64,000 bases of DNA from Leptothoe spongobia TAU-MAC 1115 (GTDB lineage Bacteria; Cyanobacteriota; Cyanobacteriia; Phormidesmidales; Phormidesmidaceae): NCBI RefSeq assembly GCF_018739885.1, contig NZ_JADOES010000017.1:34606-98605 (forward strand), given 5' to 3'. The position numbers and the translations under genes were made by a program. Below are positions 16,969-26,222 of the stretch, in pieces (the first letter of the stretch is position 1; each line of letters begins with the position of its first letter). The notes under the pieces were generated by a model, which saw nothing but the letters and a program-made list of their open reading frames with translations, was not told where the DNA came from and ran no database searches.

Positions 16969-17199
16969 CTAATACTGTGGAGGAATTGGGTTAGGAGAAG
17001 GACCAGGACCTGTAGGAATCACGGCAGGTCTGAGTAACCGTTGGGCGATGGTCAAAACATTTAAGGATGTACAGTTTTCCAGATGTTGACGAATGCGAGT
17101 TGCTTTATCGTTGGGTTCGATATCAAAAGGGACAATCACATTGCCCTCACTGATATCAACCGTGCTTAACGTTCGATTTTGCTCAAGTGTACGGTTCAC
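16969..17199 (-). CDS. Small protein upstream of the TPR-CHAT gene
   Basis: A 76-residue frame starting with GTG at 17199, preceded on the same strand by GGGAG at good spacing, which supports translation. Residues 1-55 look globular (VDISEGNVIVPFDIEPNDKA, then a helix containing IRQHLENC and LTIAQRLLRP). The tail is Pro/Gly-rich. It has no signal peptide or TM segment. It probably shares a transcript with the TPR-CHAT gene that starts about 108 bases downstream. I do not recognise the family; a role as a partner or regulator of the CHAT protein is a guess from position. Confidence 0.55.
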   Translation of the reverse strand: MNRTLEQNRTLSTVDISEGNVIVPFDIEPNDKATRIRQHLENCTSLNVLTIAQRLLRPAVIPTGPGPSPNPIPPQY

Positions 17200-17639
17200 T
17201 TTAAATGCTCCCTATACAAAATTTGTGTATCCCATGCACAAGCGCGACTCGATCTGATCCTTTGGACTCTATCGGTGAGGACAATTTCGAGCTTTGAAAT
17301 CATTGGATTGGCCAATGTGACTCGCCAATGTCTAAATTTAGAACATTGACTCGATGTCTGTATTCTGGCCTATGGGTTGACTACTGCCAGTACCCCATGG
17401 GGTACTGTTGGTATCAATTTTGCTGTGTATAGTCGTTACTTTACCTAGGGCGACTTGATTTCAGAGGAGGAGGACATTTTTTGAATGAATATCCATCTGG
17501 CCCAGCTGTGGCGCTTTCTGGCTTTAATCTGATGCAGGATCTTGTATTTTTGTGAACCATTCCGGATGGTTGCAGAATCTTTGCTTTGTGAGCTGATGAG
17601 TTACTAGCCGTATAAATTTATATAGATGGGAAGACGCTA
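17200..17639. other. Divergent intergenic region with a 20-bp palindrome
   Basis: Separates the minus-strand CHAT genes from the plus-strand sigma-like operon. It contains a perfect 20-bp palindrome, CAGTACCCCATGGGGTACTG (17388-17407), placed between the two promoters where an operator could act on both. No RNA gene is evident. Confidence 0.45.
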
Positions 17640-18314
17640 ATGCGGACAGTTCTCAGACGGAGTAACCCAGGGCTATCAATGAATAACTCCCCAGATGAAT
17701 TACGTCGGTTGGCTTGTGAAGCATGTTGCCACTGTCTTGGCAGTGTAGAGCGACAGCGATATCTAACCCAGTTGATTCGGTTAGTAAAACCACGGCTTTG
17801 GCATGACAATAGCCCGTGTTATCAAGATGCCTTACAGCAGACATGGATTTATCTTTGTCAAAACCTGTGTGAGGGCAAAACCGCCAAGCCTTACGATCCC
17901 GATGTAGCCAGTGTGGTGACTTGGCTCAATGTCTATCTGAAGTTTCGTCTTTTGGACTTTGAACAGGCTGCCCAGGCTGCTCGTGCTCGCTGTATCTCTA
18001 CCTACAACGATGAGGGGGGGACCACCGACATCGTTGAAACGCTGCCTGCTAAACCGGAGATTCCACCCATTCTGGAGAAGGTTCAGGATTGGTTAGAACA
18101 AAATGCCAGTGAACTTCGCCAGATTCACATTGCTAATCATCCGGAAATTAACTGCTATGAGATGATTCTCAGGCGACTGCCGCCAGAAACATCCTGGCAA
18201 ACTTTAGAAGATGAGTTTGGTGTTTCCTTCAAAACTCTCGAAAGCTTTTATCGTCGTCAATGCAAGTCCCGTTTAAGAGAGTTTGGGCGAGCTGAAGGCC
18301 ATTTAAGTTCTTAA
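17640..18314 (+). CDS. Sigma-70-like DNA-binding protein of a CHAT operon
   Basis: A 224-residue protein with two separated parts of an ECF-like sigma factor. About residues 45-110 read as region 2 (CYQDALQQTWIYLCQNL, then VVTWLNVYLKFRLLDFE), and about 175-215 as a region-4-like helix-turn-helix (SWQTLEDEFGVSFKTLESFYRRQCKSRL). Such sigma-like proteins are commonly found next to DUF1822 and CHAT genes in cyanobacteria. It is the first gene of the operon and probably drives or tunes its expression. A second ATG at 17679 is an alternative start. Whether it still binds core polymerase cannot be judged here. Confidence 0.75.
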   Translation: MRTVLRRSNPGLSMNNSPDELRRLACEACCHCLGSVERQRYLTQLIRLVKPRLWHDNSPCYQDALQQTWIYLCQNLCEGKTAKPYDPDVASVVTWLNVYLKFRLLDFEQAAQAARARCISTYNDEGGTTDIVETLPAKPEIPPILEKVQDWLEQNASELRQIHIANHPEINCYEMILRRLPPETSWQTLEDEFGVSFKTLESFYRRQCKSRLREFGRAEGHLSS

Positions 18315-18360
18315 TTGTTCTTTTTATCACCGCTGTCACAGCATACTGGAGAATCTTTCG

Positions 18361-19344
18361 ATGAATCACTCGCAACAGGCTACTGAGGTGGCTAGGCTGA
18401 TCTGGCCCATCACACAACAAGGCAAGATAATTGCTCAGCAGTTCTCTCGTGATCATGTTCATCCGGCTATTGCTGAACGGGTGCGACGGAATACGCTGGC
18501 AGTTTGGGTGATTCATGAGTTTTTAGATGCTCTTGGGATCCCGACCGAGCCCTCCACCAGCGATAGCTGGAATCCGGTGATGCAATTGACCGAAGATGTG
18601 GCTGATTTGGTGGTTTCTGGGGTAGGGCGCTTGGAGTGTCGTCCAGTATCTGTTGATATAGATCATTGTCTAGTGCCGTCAGAGGCGTTGACAGAGCGCA
18701 TTGGTTACATAGCCGTAGCGTTAGACGAAGTCGTTGGGGAAGCCTCTCTCTTAGGTTTTGTGACCGAGATATCTCCGACCCATCCTCAGCTAATCTTGGA
18801 TCGGCTACAGTCGATGGATGATTTCCCTGCCCATCTCCATCAAATTCGCGAGGTTTTGGTGGACCAAGAGTCTGCTCAAGAGCCTTCTCAATTAACTAGA
18901 CTGAGTCATTGGCTAGAAGGGCATTTTGAAAGTGGCTGGCAGTCTGCGGAGGAGCTGCTTGCACAGTATCTATGGACGCCGGCCTTTAGGCAGGGAGGAG
19001 CGCAGACTCAGCGAGAGGCACCGATGCAAATTAAGCGGGCCAAGCAATTGGACCTGGGGCTAAAACTGGGGGCAGAGCAGGTTGCCTTGGTGCTCGAAGT
19101 AGAACAAGAAAGTGAATCGTTTGTAAATATAGGCGTGCGACTATATCCCTTGGGGGGACTTGCCTATCTACCTGAAGGTCTCACGGTAACAATTTTGGAT
19201 GAAGCGGATACAGTGTGTTTGACAGCTCAATCGCGTAGTGTAGACAACTATCTTCAGCTTTATTTCCGAGGACATCCTGGCGAACCCTTCACAGCCCAGG
19301 TCACCTTAGGAGATGTGCATATCGTGGAGCATTTCATCATCTAA
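18361..19344 (+). CDS. DUF1822 family protein
   Basis: A 327-residue protein matching the cyanobacterial DUF1822 pattern: NTLAVWVIHEFLDALGIPTE, the run SDSWNPVMQLTEDVADLVVS, then GVGRLECRPV, and a C-terminal beta-rich region including VRLYPLGGLAYLPEGLTVTI. It has no signal peptide or TM segment. The stop codon overlaps the next gene's ATG as TAATG, so it is translationally coupled to the CHAT-CHASE2 gene. The function of DUF1822 is not known to me. Constant association with sigma-like and CHAT genes suggests an adaptor or sensor in that system. Confidence 0.85.
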   Translation: MNHSQQATEVARLIWPITQQGKIIAQQFSRDHVHPAIAERVRRNTLAVWVIHEFLDALGIPTEPSTSDSWNPVMQLTEDVADLVVSGVGRLECRPVSVDIDHCLVPSEALTERIGYIAVALDEVVGEASLLGFVTEISPTHPQLILDRLQSMDDFPAHLHQIREVLVDQESAQEPSQLTRLSHWLEGHFESGWQSAEELLAQYLWTPAFRQGGAQTQREAPMQIKRAKQLDLGLKLGAEQVALVLEVEQESESFVNIGVRLYPLGGLAYLPEGLTVTILDEADTVCLTAQSRSVDNYLQLYFRGHPGEPFTAQVTLGDVHIVEHFII

Positions 19345-21713
19345 TGGACGGTGCTATGCAAAGAAATTTGGGCAAGCTTGTGGTGCTCAAACTGGGACCA
19401 GGAAGCTTTCAGCAAGGATTTTCGGTGACTTTGCAGATTGGTTTAGAGGGAGAGCGACCGACCTTAGAGCTGCCTGGTTTGTTACCTCCAGTTTCAGATT
19501 TGCCAGGCCTGTATCAGCAGTGGCAGATGGCCTACCGTCAGCTGCGGCTACCCAGTCGCCTAGAAGCTCAACCGGATATGGTGACCAATGTATCTTGGGT
19601 GGGGGACTGTCATGACAGTGCTGAGAGGCTCTGCGATCGCATCAATACCTGGCTTAGCCATCCCATCTTTCAACCTATTTCCAATAAGCTGCTTGAGCAG
19701 CTGAGTCCCACAGACATTATTCGGGTGGTACTCCAAACCGAAGATCCAATATTGCGACGCCTGCCCTGGCATCAGTGGGACTTTTTTCAGCGTTATCCTC
19801 AGGCTGAACTGGCCCTTAGTGCCCCTTTTTATCAGCAGGTAAACGCTCCCCAGACGTTGAGTCAAACGGTCAGGATTTTAGCAATTTTAGGAGATGCTAC
19901 TGGATTGGATCTGGAAACGGATCGAACCTTGTTGCAAAATCTCCCTGGAGTGGATTTATCTCTTTTGATTGGCCCAGATCGAGCGACGCTTAATCACTAT
20001 TTATGGGATCAGCAAGGCTGGGATATTTTGTTTTTTGCCGGTCACAGTGGTGGCAACGTCGGAAAAATTAGCTTAAATTCCCAAGAGAGTTTGACCATTT
20101 CTGAGCTGAAGTATGCCTTGACTAAGGCTGTGCAGCAAGGTCTGGCGATTGCTCTTTTCAATTCCTGCGATGGTCTGGGCTTAGCTGAGGATTTAGCCGA
20201 TTTACATATTCCACAAATCTTGGTGATGCGAGAGCCTATTCCGGACCGAGTGGCCCATCAGTTTCTTAAGGGTTTTCTGGAGAGTTTTTCACGCAATACC
20301 CCTTTGTATCTATCTGTGCGGGAGGCCCGTGAGCGATTACAGGGGGTAGAGGGTGAGTTTCCCTGTGCCACTTGGTTGCCTATCCTGTGTCAAAACTTGG
20401 CCCAGCAGCCTCCCACCTGGCAAGGGTTGCTGGGCACCCAGCAGATGGGGGAGGCTATAGACTCGGTACATCGTCCCTGGATAGCAGCTGTGGGATTGGG
20501 GGTGGCCATGACAGCGGTGACCCTAAGCTTACGATTTCTCGGGGGATTTCAATCTCTTGAGCTGGCGGCCTATGATCGTTTTTTGCGTTGGTGGCCCTGG
20601 TTTGAAACTCCTGATGCCCGTCTTGTCGTGATTAAAAATACTGAAGACGACATCAAACAGCAAGGTCTGGATCGGAACTCAGAGTTTTCCATTACAGATG
20701 ACACGCTACTGGCTGTTTTGAAAAAGCTCGAATTGTTTCAACCTAGAGTGATTGGCATTGACATCTATCATGAACATGGGCTTGATCCTGCCTTGCCCGA
20801 GCTCAAAGAACGATTAGAAAGCATGCCGAATGTAGTCTCTTTATGTAAGCATCCCTCGGATGCTGCAGAAATGGGAGGTGTTGCGCCACCACCTCAGGTG
20901 AGATTTGGCAACAAGTTGGGGTTTAGTGACTTTCTCGAAGATACAGATAGTACTACCCGGCGGTTATTAATCACAATCGATCGTCCCCCAGAGTCCCCTT
21001 GTCCAGCTGATTATAGTTTTGCCACCCTCATTGCGGGCCAATACTTGAGTCTAATGGGGGCAAGTGACAATCTAGACGATGTGTTTTGGCAAGATACCCA
21101 TGATCAGTTTCAACTGCGACAGGTGAGAATTCCTCCCCTCAATCGACGTTCAGGCGGGTATAAATTGGCGAGTGCTGACGGGTATCAACAGCTAGTACGC
21201 TATCGCCATTTACCCAATCTGGAAAAGATTGCTGATACCTATGATTTATCTGAGGTGTTAAGTGATGACTTTGAGGGCATAGAATTGCGCGATCGCATCG
21301 TTCTCTTAGGGACCACATCCCTATCCTTTGGCGGGGGGGACATTGAGGAGCGTGATTTTTGGAAAACCCCTTACACCAACAGCGAACGTCTGGAAGACAT
21401 GACTCCAGGGGTTTTTATTCAGGCTCATATGGTTAGCCAATTGGTGAGTGCGGTTGAGGACGGTCGTCCTTTGATTAGCACCTGGAATGAATGGATCGAA
21501 ATTTGCTGGATTACCCTTTGGGGCATAGCTGGCGGTGCCATGGGTTGGCGGCTATCGACAGGACGTCTTGGCCTAGTGCTGCTGACGGCAGAAATTGGTC
21601 TGCTATTGGTGTGTTGGAGTCTGCTGGCGTTACCGGCACTCTGGGTGCCCTATGTACCTGCTGCCATTCTAATGTCAGGGACAGCCATTACTGTTAGTCG
21701 ATACAGGGATTAA
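19344..21713 (+). CDS. CHAT-CHASE2 membrane protein
   Basis: A 789-residue fusion. The N-terminal 380 residues hold a CHAT peptidase-like domain with His234 (FFAGHSGG) and Cys275 (FNSCDGLG) as the probable dyad. After a TM segment (about 378-395), a CHASE2 sensor region begins (LGGFQSLELAAYDRFLRWWPW) and contains VIGIDIYHEHG and a GIELRDRIVLLGTTS-type strand typical of CHASE2. Three TM helices close the protein (about 715-785). CHASE2 is extracytoplasmic in known receptors, so this looks like a receptor that controls a cytoplasmic CHAT peptidase. It replaces the kinase or cyclase output normally attached to CHASE2. ATG at 19344 overlaps the DUF1822 stop. Confidence 0.9.
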   Translation: MDGAMQRNLGKLVVLKLGPGSFQQGFSVTLQIGLEGERPTLELPGLLPPVSDLPGLYQQWQMAYRQLRLPSRLEAQPDMVTNVSWVGDCHDSAERLCDRINTWLSHPIFQPISNKLLEQLSPTDIIRVVLQTEDPILRRLPWHQWDFFQRYPQAELALSAPFYQQVNAPQTLSQTVRILAILGDATGLDLETDRTLLQNLPGVDLSLLIGPDRATLNHYLWDQQGWDILFFAGHSGGNVGKISLNSQESLTISELKYALTKAVQQGLAIALFNSCDGLGLAEDLADLHIPQILVMREPIPDRVAHQFLKGFLESFSRNTPLYLSVREARERLQGVEGEFPCATWLPILCQNLAQQPPTWQGLLGTQQMGEAIDSVHRPWIAAVGLGVAMTAVTLSLRFLGGFQSLELAAYDRFLRWWPWFETPDARLVVIKNTEDDIKQQGLDRNSEFSITDDTLLAVLKKLELFQPRVIGIDIYHEHGLDPALPELKERLESMPNVVSLCKHPSDAAEMGGVAPPPQVRFGNKLGFSDFLEDTDSTTRRLLITIDRPPESPCPADYSFATLIAGQYLSLMGASDNLDDVFWQDTHDQFQLRQVRIPPLNRRSGGYKLASADGYQQLVRYRHLPNLEKIADTYDLSEVLSDDFEGIELRDRIVLLGTTSLSFGGGDIEERDFWKTPYTNSERLEDMTPGVFIQAHMVSQLVSAVEDGRPLISTWNEWIEICWITLWGIAGGAMGWRLSTGRLGLVLLTAEIGLLLVCWSLLALPALWVPYVPAAILMSGTAITVSRYRD

Positions 21714-21731
21714 GTATAGGAATTAAAAATA

Positions 21732-22481
21732 ATGAAGTGCATCTACGTTTCCACATACCTTTCTCTATCCATCACCATGGGCTGGGGCATTAGTTCGCCA
21801 AGTCAGGCCCAGATACCCTCTGCTGACATAATTCAACTGGCCGGTCGCCCTAGCAACGTGGGGCATCCGCGTGAGGGGACACGCCGAGGTGGAGGGAGTC
21901 GCGGTGGTGTGTGTGATTTACCGGCAAATGTGCCATCCTTAACGGCGCTAATGCCCGATACAAGTACCTGGGTTGAGGACGTTACCGACGAGGCTACAGA
22001 AGTCGTTTTTAGTTTTACAAATAGAGCGATGCCCGATGTCTGGTTTTATCTGCCCTACAGTCTGGTGGCAAGTAGTCGTGTAGCGTTTACGCTCAAAGAT
22101 ACCTCTGGAGATACTCTCAGGCGGACGCAGCTAGATACAACCGGTGAAATGCCGACAAGGCCTAGTATTATACGTGTTTCGTTAGCTGAGCTAGATCTGT
22201 CCTTGTCTCCCGCAACAGATTATCACTGGTATCTGACCGTATATTGTGAGTCTGGACCACCTATTTCCGTGGACGGTTGGATCAACTATCAACCGGACAA
22301 TAGTCTGGAGCAGTCTCGTGGACAATTTTTAGTGGATACGCTGTCTGTGTTAGCTGACCATCAATTTTCCAGTCCTGATAATGATGTAACTCAACCCGCT
22401 TGGCGTGAACTTTTGGAGTCCATTGGTTTGGAGGATATCACTGATGCCCCGTTGGTGAATTGTTGTAGTTTTGTTGAGTAA
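21732..22481 (+). CDS. DUF928 family exported protein
   Basis: A 249-residue protein with a signal peptide (MKCIYVSTYLSLSITMGWG..., cleavage near PSQAQ). The mature part fits DUF928: GGGSRGGVCDLP, SLTALMPDTSTW, VFSFTNRAMPDVWFYLPYSL, a middle beta-rich region with RRTQLDTTG, and YHWYLTVYCESGPPISVDGW. DUF928 proteins recur as the last gene of sigma-like/DUF1822/CHAT-CHASE2 operons in cyanobacteria. Being exported, it is a candidate partner or ligand-binding subunit for the extracytoplasmic CHASE2 region of the preceding gene (inference). It starts 18 bases after that gene. Confidence 0.85.
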   Translation: MKCIYVSTYLSLSITMGWGISSPSQAQIPSADIIQLAGRPSNVGHPREGTRRGGGSRGGVCDLPANVPSLTALMPDTSTWVEDVTDEATEVVFSFTNRAMPDVWFYLPYSLVASSRVAFTLKDTSGDTLRRTQLDTTGEMPTRPSIIRVSLAELDLSLSPATDYHWYLTVYCESGPPISVDGWINYQPDNSLEQSRGQFLVDTLSVLADHQFSSPDNDVTQPAWRELLESIGLEDITDAPLVNCCSFVE

Positions 22482-22499
22482 TTTCAGAACGAATGCAGA

Positions 22500-22633
22500 A
22501 TTCATGATGGGAGTCCTGATAAGTACCTAGAACCTAGGATGCCGTTCCTGAATATAGATCACTAACGGCCTGAGGTATCCCCCTCTTATTCCCTGAGTTC
22601 TGGTTAATTGAGTTCAGGATGCCCATCATGAAT
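22500..22633. repeat. Long inverted repeat spanning the PAS-LuxR start codon
   Basis: ATTCATGATGGGAGTCCTGA (22500-22519) is matched at 18 of 20 positions by the reverse complement of 22614-22633. The second arm contains both possible ATG codons of the LuxR-type gene (22619 and 22628) and its AGGA. In RNA this could close off the ribosome-binding site. In DNA it could be an operator pair or a 134-bp element with inverted ends. Confidence 0.6.
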
Positions 22634-23233
22634 AGCTCCTTTAATTTACAGCCCTTTGAGAATGAGTCTGTTATTAGCTCTCTTTTACAAACAGCCCTTG
22701 ACAGCTTGGTAGATGGTCTTTTGATTGTTGCTGCCAGTGGTCGTGTACTACAGGCCAATACTATGGCTACTCAGGTTTGTCATTCCCTAGCCCCATTGGA
22801 TGAATCTGGATGTGGCTTATCCCAGATTCCCAAGGTGCTTTGGACCCTATGCCATCCGGTTTTTAAGAATATTGCCAGTGGGATTGAAACTCACCTGGGC
22901 CTGGAAATGGATATTACTGATGCTCAACATCAGCCGATTCGTGTACGGATTCAGCCGTTGAACCTGAAGGTGCAGCAGGAAGACTGTCTGATGCTAATTT
23001 TAGAAGATCGTCAACAGGCTCATCGACGACGAGCTATGGCTGATGGTAAGCGCTATGGCCTCACACCGCGTGAGGTGGATGTATGGGAGTTACGCCTACG
23101 GAATTTATCCTATGAGGCTATTTCTAATACTTTGTTTATCACTGAGAATACCGTCAAGAAGCATGTGAAGAGTATTCTTGCTAAGCGACGTGTTTTCGGT
23201 GATGAAGGATATGGTGGTGCGATCGCAAGTTAG
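22628..23233 (+). CDS. PAS-like sensor fused to LuxR-type DNA-binding domain
   Basis: About 200 residues. The N-terminal part reads as a PAS domain: [22 protein letters not shown], then variable helices and a closing strand [14 protein letters not shown]. The C-terminal 60 residues are a LuxR/GerE helix-turn-helix: [42 protein letters not shown]. Such single-protein PAS-LuxR regulators bind DNA as dimers. ATG at 22628 has AGGA eight bases upstream and is preferred over ATG at 22619. The start lies in an inverted-repeat arm (22500-22633). The target is unknown; the upstream CHAT operon is the nearest candidate. Confidence 0.85.
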   Translation: MNSSFNLQPFENESVISSLLQTALDSLVDGLLIVAASGRVLQANTMATQVCHSLAPLDESGCGLSQIPKVLWTLCHPVFKNIASGIETHLGLEMDITDAQHQPIRVRIQPLNLKVQQEDCLMLILEDRQQAHRRRAMADGKRYGLTPREVDVWELRLRNLSYEAISNTLFITENTVKKHVKSILAKRRVFGDEGYGGAIAS

Positions 23234-23595
23234 TCATATCATGAACTCTGATAAGTCGTCCTTAGATAGGGACGACTTATCAGAGTCTAGGCCTTAAAGA
23301 CCAGCCCTTTCAAGGTGTACTAGCAATGAGCTTTATATTTGGACAAAACCATTATTGCTCATGGATTAGGACCAAACTTTGCCATCTAGCCCGCTAGTTT
23401 AGATGTACTAAATTCAGGAGAATTCAGGCAGTTTAAGACTATTTCAGGAAAAATATCCTAAACAAATCAGCTATTGCTATCAGGAAGTTTTGATTTGTAG
23501 ATAATACTTTTCTAGCTCTGAAAAGCTAAATTTCTTAAATAGAAAGGCTTTTCAGAATTATTAAAAGTATTCATTTGACCTTTACAGGGCTGGCC
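23234..23595. other. Intergenic region between convergent genes
   Basis: Apart from the 17-bp hairpin at 23245-23286 this is A+T-rich sequence with no recognisable gene. Confidence 0.4.
23245..23286. terminator. Very stable 3' hairpin
   Basis: ACTCTGATAAGTCGTCC (23245-23261) pairs perfectly over 17 bp with GGACGACTTATCAGAGT (23270-23286), loop of 8 bases, 12 bases after the LuxR-type gene. There is no strong T-run, so it may act as a 3'-end stabiliser or a symmetric terminator between convergent genes. Confidence 0.55.
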
Positions 23596-24933
23596 TTAAA
23601 GACCTATGCCATCGTATTTAGCCAATTCCTGTTTATCCAGCATCCGTCTGCCATCAATGACAACAGGGGCGTTGTTCAGGGCTTTAAGCAGATCTGGGAG
23701 AGCATTAAACTCAGACCACCGGGTCATGATCAAGATCGCCTGAGCATCTTTGATTGCAGTCTCTAGGGAGTCGGCATACGCAACTTTTCCAGCATCAAAG
23801 ATCTTTTCAGCCTCATGTTGAGCAATGGGATCATAAGCTTGTACCACAGCTCCCTTGGCCAGTAGTTCGTTGATCACTGGAATAGCAGGTGATTCCCGCA
23901 TGTCATCGGTGCCAGGCTTGAAGGCCAACCCTAGAATAGCAATGCGAACATTGGCTAAATCAGCCACATACTTTTGAAGTAATGTGAGCATTTTGTAAGG
24001 CTGATCGGCATTGACCTTTAAAACAGCCCCCAACAAAGGCATGGGGGATAACCGCTGCTCTCCAAATGCTTTTAGGGCTTTGACATCCTTGGGAAAACAG
24101 CTACCACCAAAACCACAGCCTGCACCTAGATAGGTGGTGAAACTGGGGATAATGCGCTCACCTGTTTCCAAAATGGGTGTTAGACGTTTGTCAAGGTGAA
24201 CGCCCTTCATGACTTCGACCACATCTATGCTGCCAGTTGCCGCACATAGATTACCGATTTCATTGGAAAAGGAAATCATCGTAGCTAACAAAGAATTAGC
24301 CGTGTACTTGATCATCTCTGCCGTTTTGCAGTTAGTGGTGAGCTGATCCACCTCAGGGAAGACGGCATACAGTTCTTCCATCACGGCCAGCGTTTTCTGA
24401 TCAATGCCACCGAGCACAATTCGGTCAGGATTCATAAAGTCAACGATGGCTTCCCCTTCCTTCAGGAATTCAGGGTTCATGCCGATGCCAAAGGCCTCAC
24501 CAGCTTTTTTGCCAGACGCTTCCTCGACGATGGGTAGGACAACCTCATCAGAAGTCCCTGGGACAACGGTACTTTTGACCACGACAACATGGTAGTCATC
24601 CTTATCTTTGAGTACCTCGCCAATTTGTCGCGCTACGGTTTTGATGAATCGGAGATCGATCTCCTGGCCATCAAAGGGCGTACCTACCGCAATCAGAGAC
24701 ACCTGAGAATCCATTACCGCCTGACGCAAATCAGTGGTTGCCTGAAGATTGGTTTTAATATTCTTTTTTAGCAACTCTTCCAGCCCATCTTCGTAAATGG
24801 GGGGGATTCCCTGGTTGATCTGATCAACCTTAGCCTGGTCAATATCAACACAGGTCACTTGATGCCCTTTCTCTGCCAAACATACGCCAGAGACCAGGCC
24901 AACATAGCCGGTTCCAACAATAGAAACTTTCAT
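23596..24933 (-). CDS. ugd: UDP-glucose 6-dehydrogenase
   Basis: Oxidises UDP-glucose to UDP-glucuronate with NAD+. The 445-residue length is typical of the UDP-glucose/GDP-mannose dehydrogenase family. It opens with the Rossmann motif VSIVGTGYVGLVSG, then has VVVKSTVVPGTSDE, MNPEFLKEGEA, the catalytic Cys279 in GFGGSCFPKDVKAL, and the C-terminal domain motif ILGLAFKPGTDDMRESPA. ATG directly abuts the stop codon of the upstream SDR gene, so they are co-transcribed. It is the last gene of the sugar-nucleotide operon and would feed UDP-glucuronate to the upstream UXS-like enzyme. Confidence 0.95.
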   Translation of the reverse strand: MKVSIVGTGYVGLVSGVCLAEKGHQVTCVDIDQAKVDQINQGIPPIYEDGLEELLKKNIKTNLQATTDLRQAVMDSQVSLIAVGTPFDGQEIDLRFIKTVARQIGEVLKDKDDYHVVVVKSTVVPGTSDEVVLPIVEEASGKKAGEAFGIGMNPEFLKEGEAIVDFMNPDRIVLGGIDQKTLAVMEELYAVFPEVDQLTTNCKTAEMIKYTANSLLATMISFSNEIGNLCAATGSIDVVEVMKGVHLDKRLTPILETGERIIPSFTTYLGAGCGFGGSCFPKDVKALKAFGEQRLSPMPLLGAVLKVNADQPYKMLTLLQKYVADLANVRIAILGLAFKPGTDDMRESPAIPVINELLAKGAVVQAYDPIAQHEAEKIFDAGKVAYADSLETAIKDAQAILIMTRWSEFNALPDLLKALNNAPVVIDGRRMLDKQELAKYDGIGL

Positions 24934-26046
24934 TTATGCATCCTCCGCCTGAGAATTATCTTTGTACCAAACCAACGCTCGACGTAACCCATCTTCAACA
25001 GAAATTGAGGGGTTATAACCGATCTGAGTCCGTGCCTTTTCGATGATGGGACAGCGTCGATTAGGGTTGTCCACCAGGTAGTCCTTATCTTCGCTGACTT
25101 GCTTGACGACCTTGCCCTGGTAGCCAAATAGTTCTTTGGCACCTTCAACAACGCGATCAGCCAGGTTTGCCATGGAGATTTCTGGCTTTTCAATGCCAAT
25201 GTTGTAAGATTCTCCAGACTGGCCATTGGTCAGAATTTTGTAGTAGCCCACAATCGCGTCTGCGATGTAACAGAAGGTGCGAGTGGGGGAGCCATCGGAC
25301 AGCATAACAATGTCTCTGCCAGCTAAGACATCACGGACAAAGTCTGGCAGGACTCGACGATCGGTAATCTTTAGTCCTGGACCATAGTTATTGAATGGTC
25401 TGGCAATCTTGATGGGCAGGTCATACTGTTCGGCAAAGTTGACGCACAGGGTTTCGCCATATCGTTTTGATTCGTCGTAGCAGGCACGGGGACCGGTACA
25501 GGAGACGTTGCCGCGATAGGTTTCAGGAGTTGGAATATTTTCAGGAGTTGGATCACCATAAATCTCACTAGTGGAATAGAATAAGAAACCTTCTACGGGA
25601 GTGCCCTTCTCTTTTTGAGAACGGCAGTATTCTAACAAGCTGCGTAAGCCATTGACATTCGCATCCATTGTTTCAATGGGATACTTCCTGTAAAAGATTG
25701 GGGATGCAATGGATGCGGCGTGAATAATGTACTGAAAATCACCCATGTTGTCAGGCAAGGGATGGGTGATGTCATGCTTTTGTAGCGTGAGATTAGGGTT
25801 GCCTTCCAGAGCAGTCAACCAGTCAGGAATGCCACGAATATAGTTGTCGTAGACTGTGAGGTCAATGATTTTATCAGCGGATACCTTGGTATTCCAGTGC
25901 AAAATCGACTGGACTAGGTAATAGCCGAGGAAACCTGCACCACCAATAATTAAAAGTCTCTTGCCAGCAATACAGGAAAATTCTTCTTGTAGGTTGCCAC
26001 AAATATAATCGAGATCAATTTGAATAACGTCTTGGGCCGTTTTCAT
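24934..26046 (-). CDS. Extended SDR sugar-nucleotide enzyme, UDP-glucuronate decarboxylase-like
   Basis: A 370-residue NAD-dependent epimerase/dehydratase-type protein. Visible features are the nucleotide motif LLIIGGAGFLGYYLV, the catalytic YxxxK in GPRACYDESKRYGETL, IYGDP after the catalytic Ser/Thr strand (FLFYSTSEIYGD), and RPFNNYGPGLKITDRRVLPDF for substrate binding. The PRxCYDExKRxxETL signature is characteristic of UDP-xylose synthases. With UDP-glucose dehydrogenase immediately downstream, a UDP-glucose to UDP-glucuronate to UDP-xylose (or 4-keto-pentose) route is the simplest reading. A different branched-sugar reaction is possible because other operon genes do not belong to that route. 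Confidence 0.8.
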   Translation of the reverse strand: MKTAQDVIQIDLDYICGNLQEEFSCIAGKRLLIIGGAGFLGYYLVQSILHWNTKVSADKIIDLTVYDNYIRGIPDWLTALEGNPNLTLQKHDITHPLPDNMGDFQYIIHAASIASPIFYRKYPIETMDANVNGLRSLLEYCRSQKEKGTPVEGFLFYSTSEIYGDPTPENIPTPETYRGNVSCTGPRACYDESKRYGETLCVNFAEQYDLPIKIARPFNNYGPGLKITDRRVLPDFVRDVLAGRDIVMLSDGSPTRTFCYIADAIVGYYKILTNGQSGESYNIGIEKPEISMANLADRVVEGAKELFGYQGKVVKQVSEDKDYLVDNPNRRCPIIEKARTQIGYNPSISVEDGLRRALVWYKDNSQAEDA

Positions 26047-26222
26047 AAATTTTAAGCTCTAGAGTTTAGGGAAAGTTTGGGATTCCAATCTGATCAGGAA
26101 AACCATATTTAAGCCATTGTCCGATCGGGCAATGGGGGAGAAAGATGTACCCTGACAACAGTTAGACGAGAGATAAAGGCTGTTAACCCTCCTTCTAACT
26201 TTTTCCTAAGATGATCATGTGC

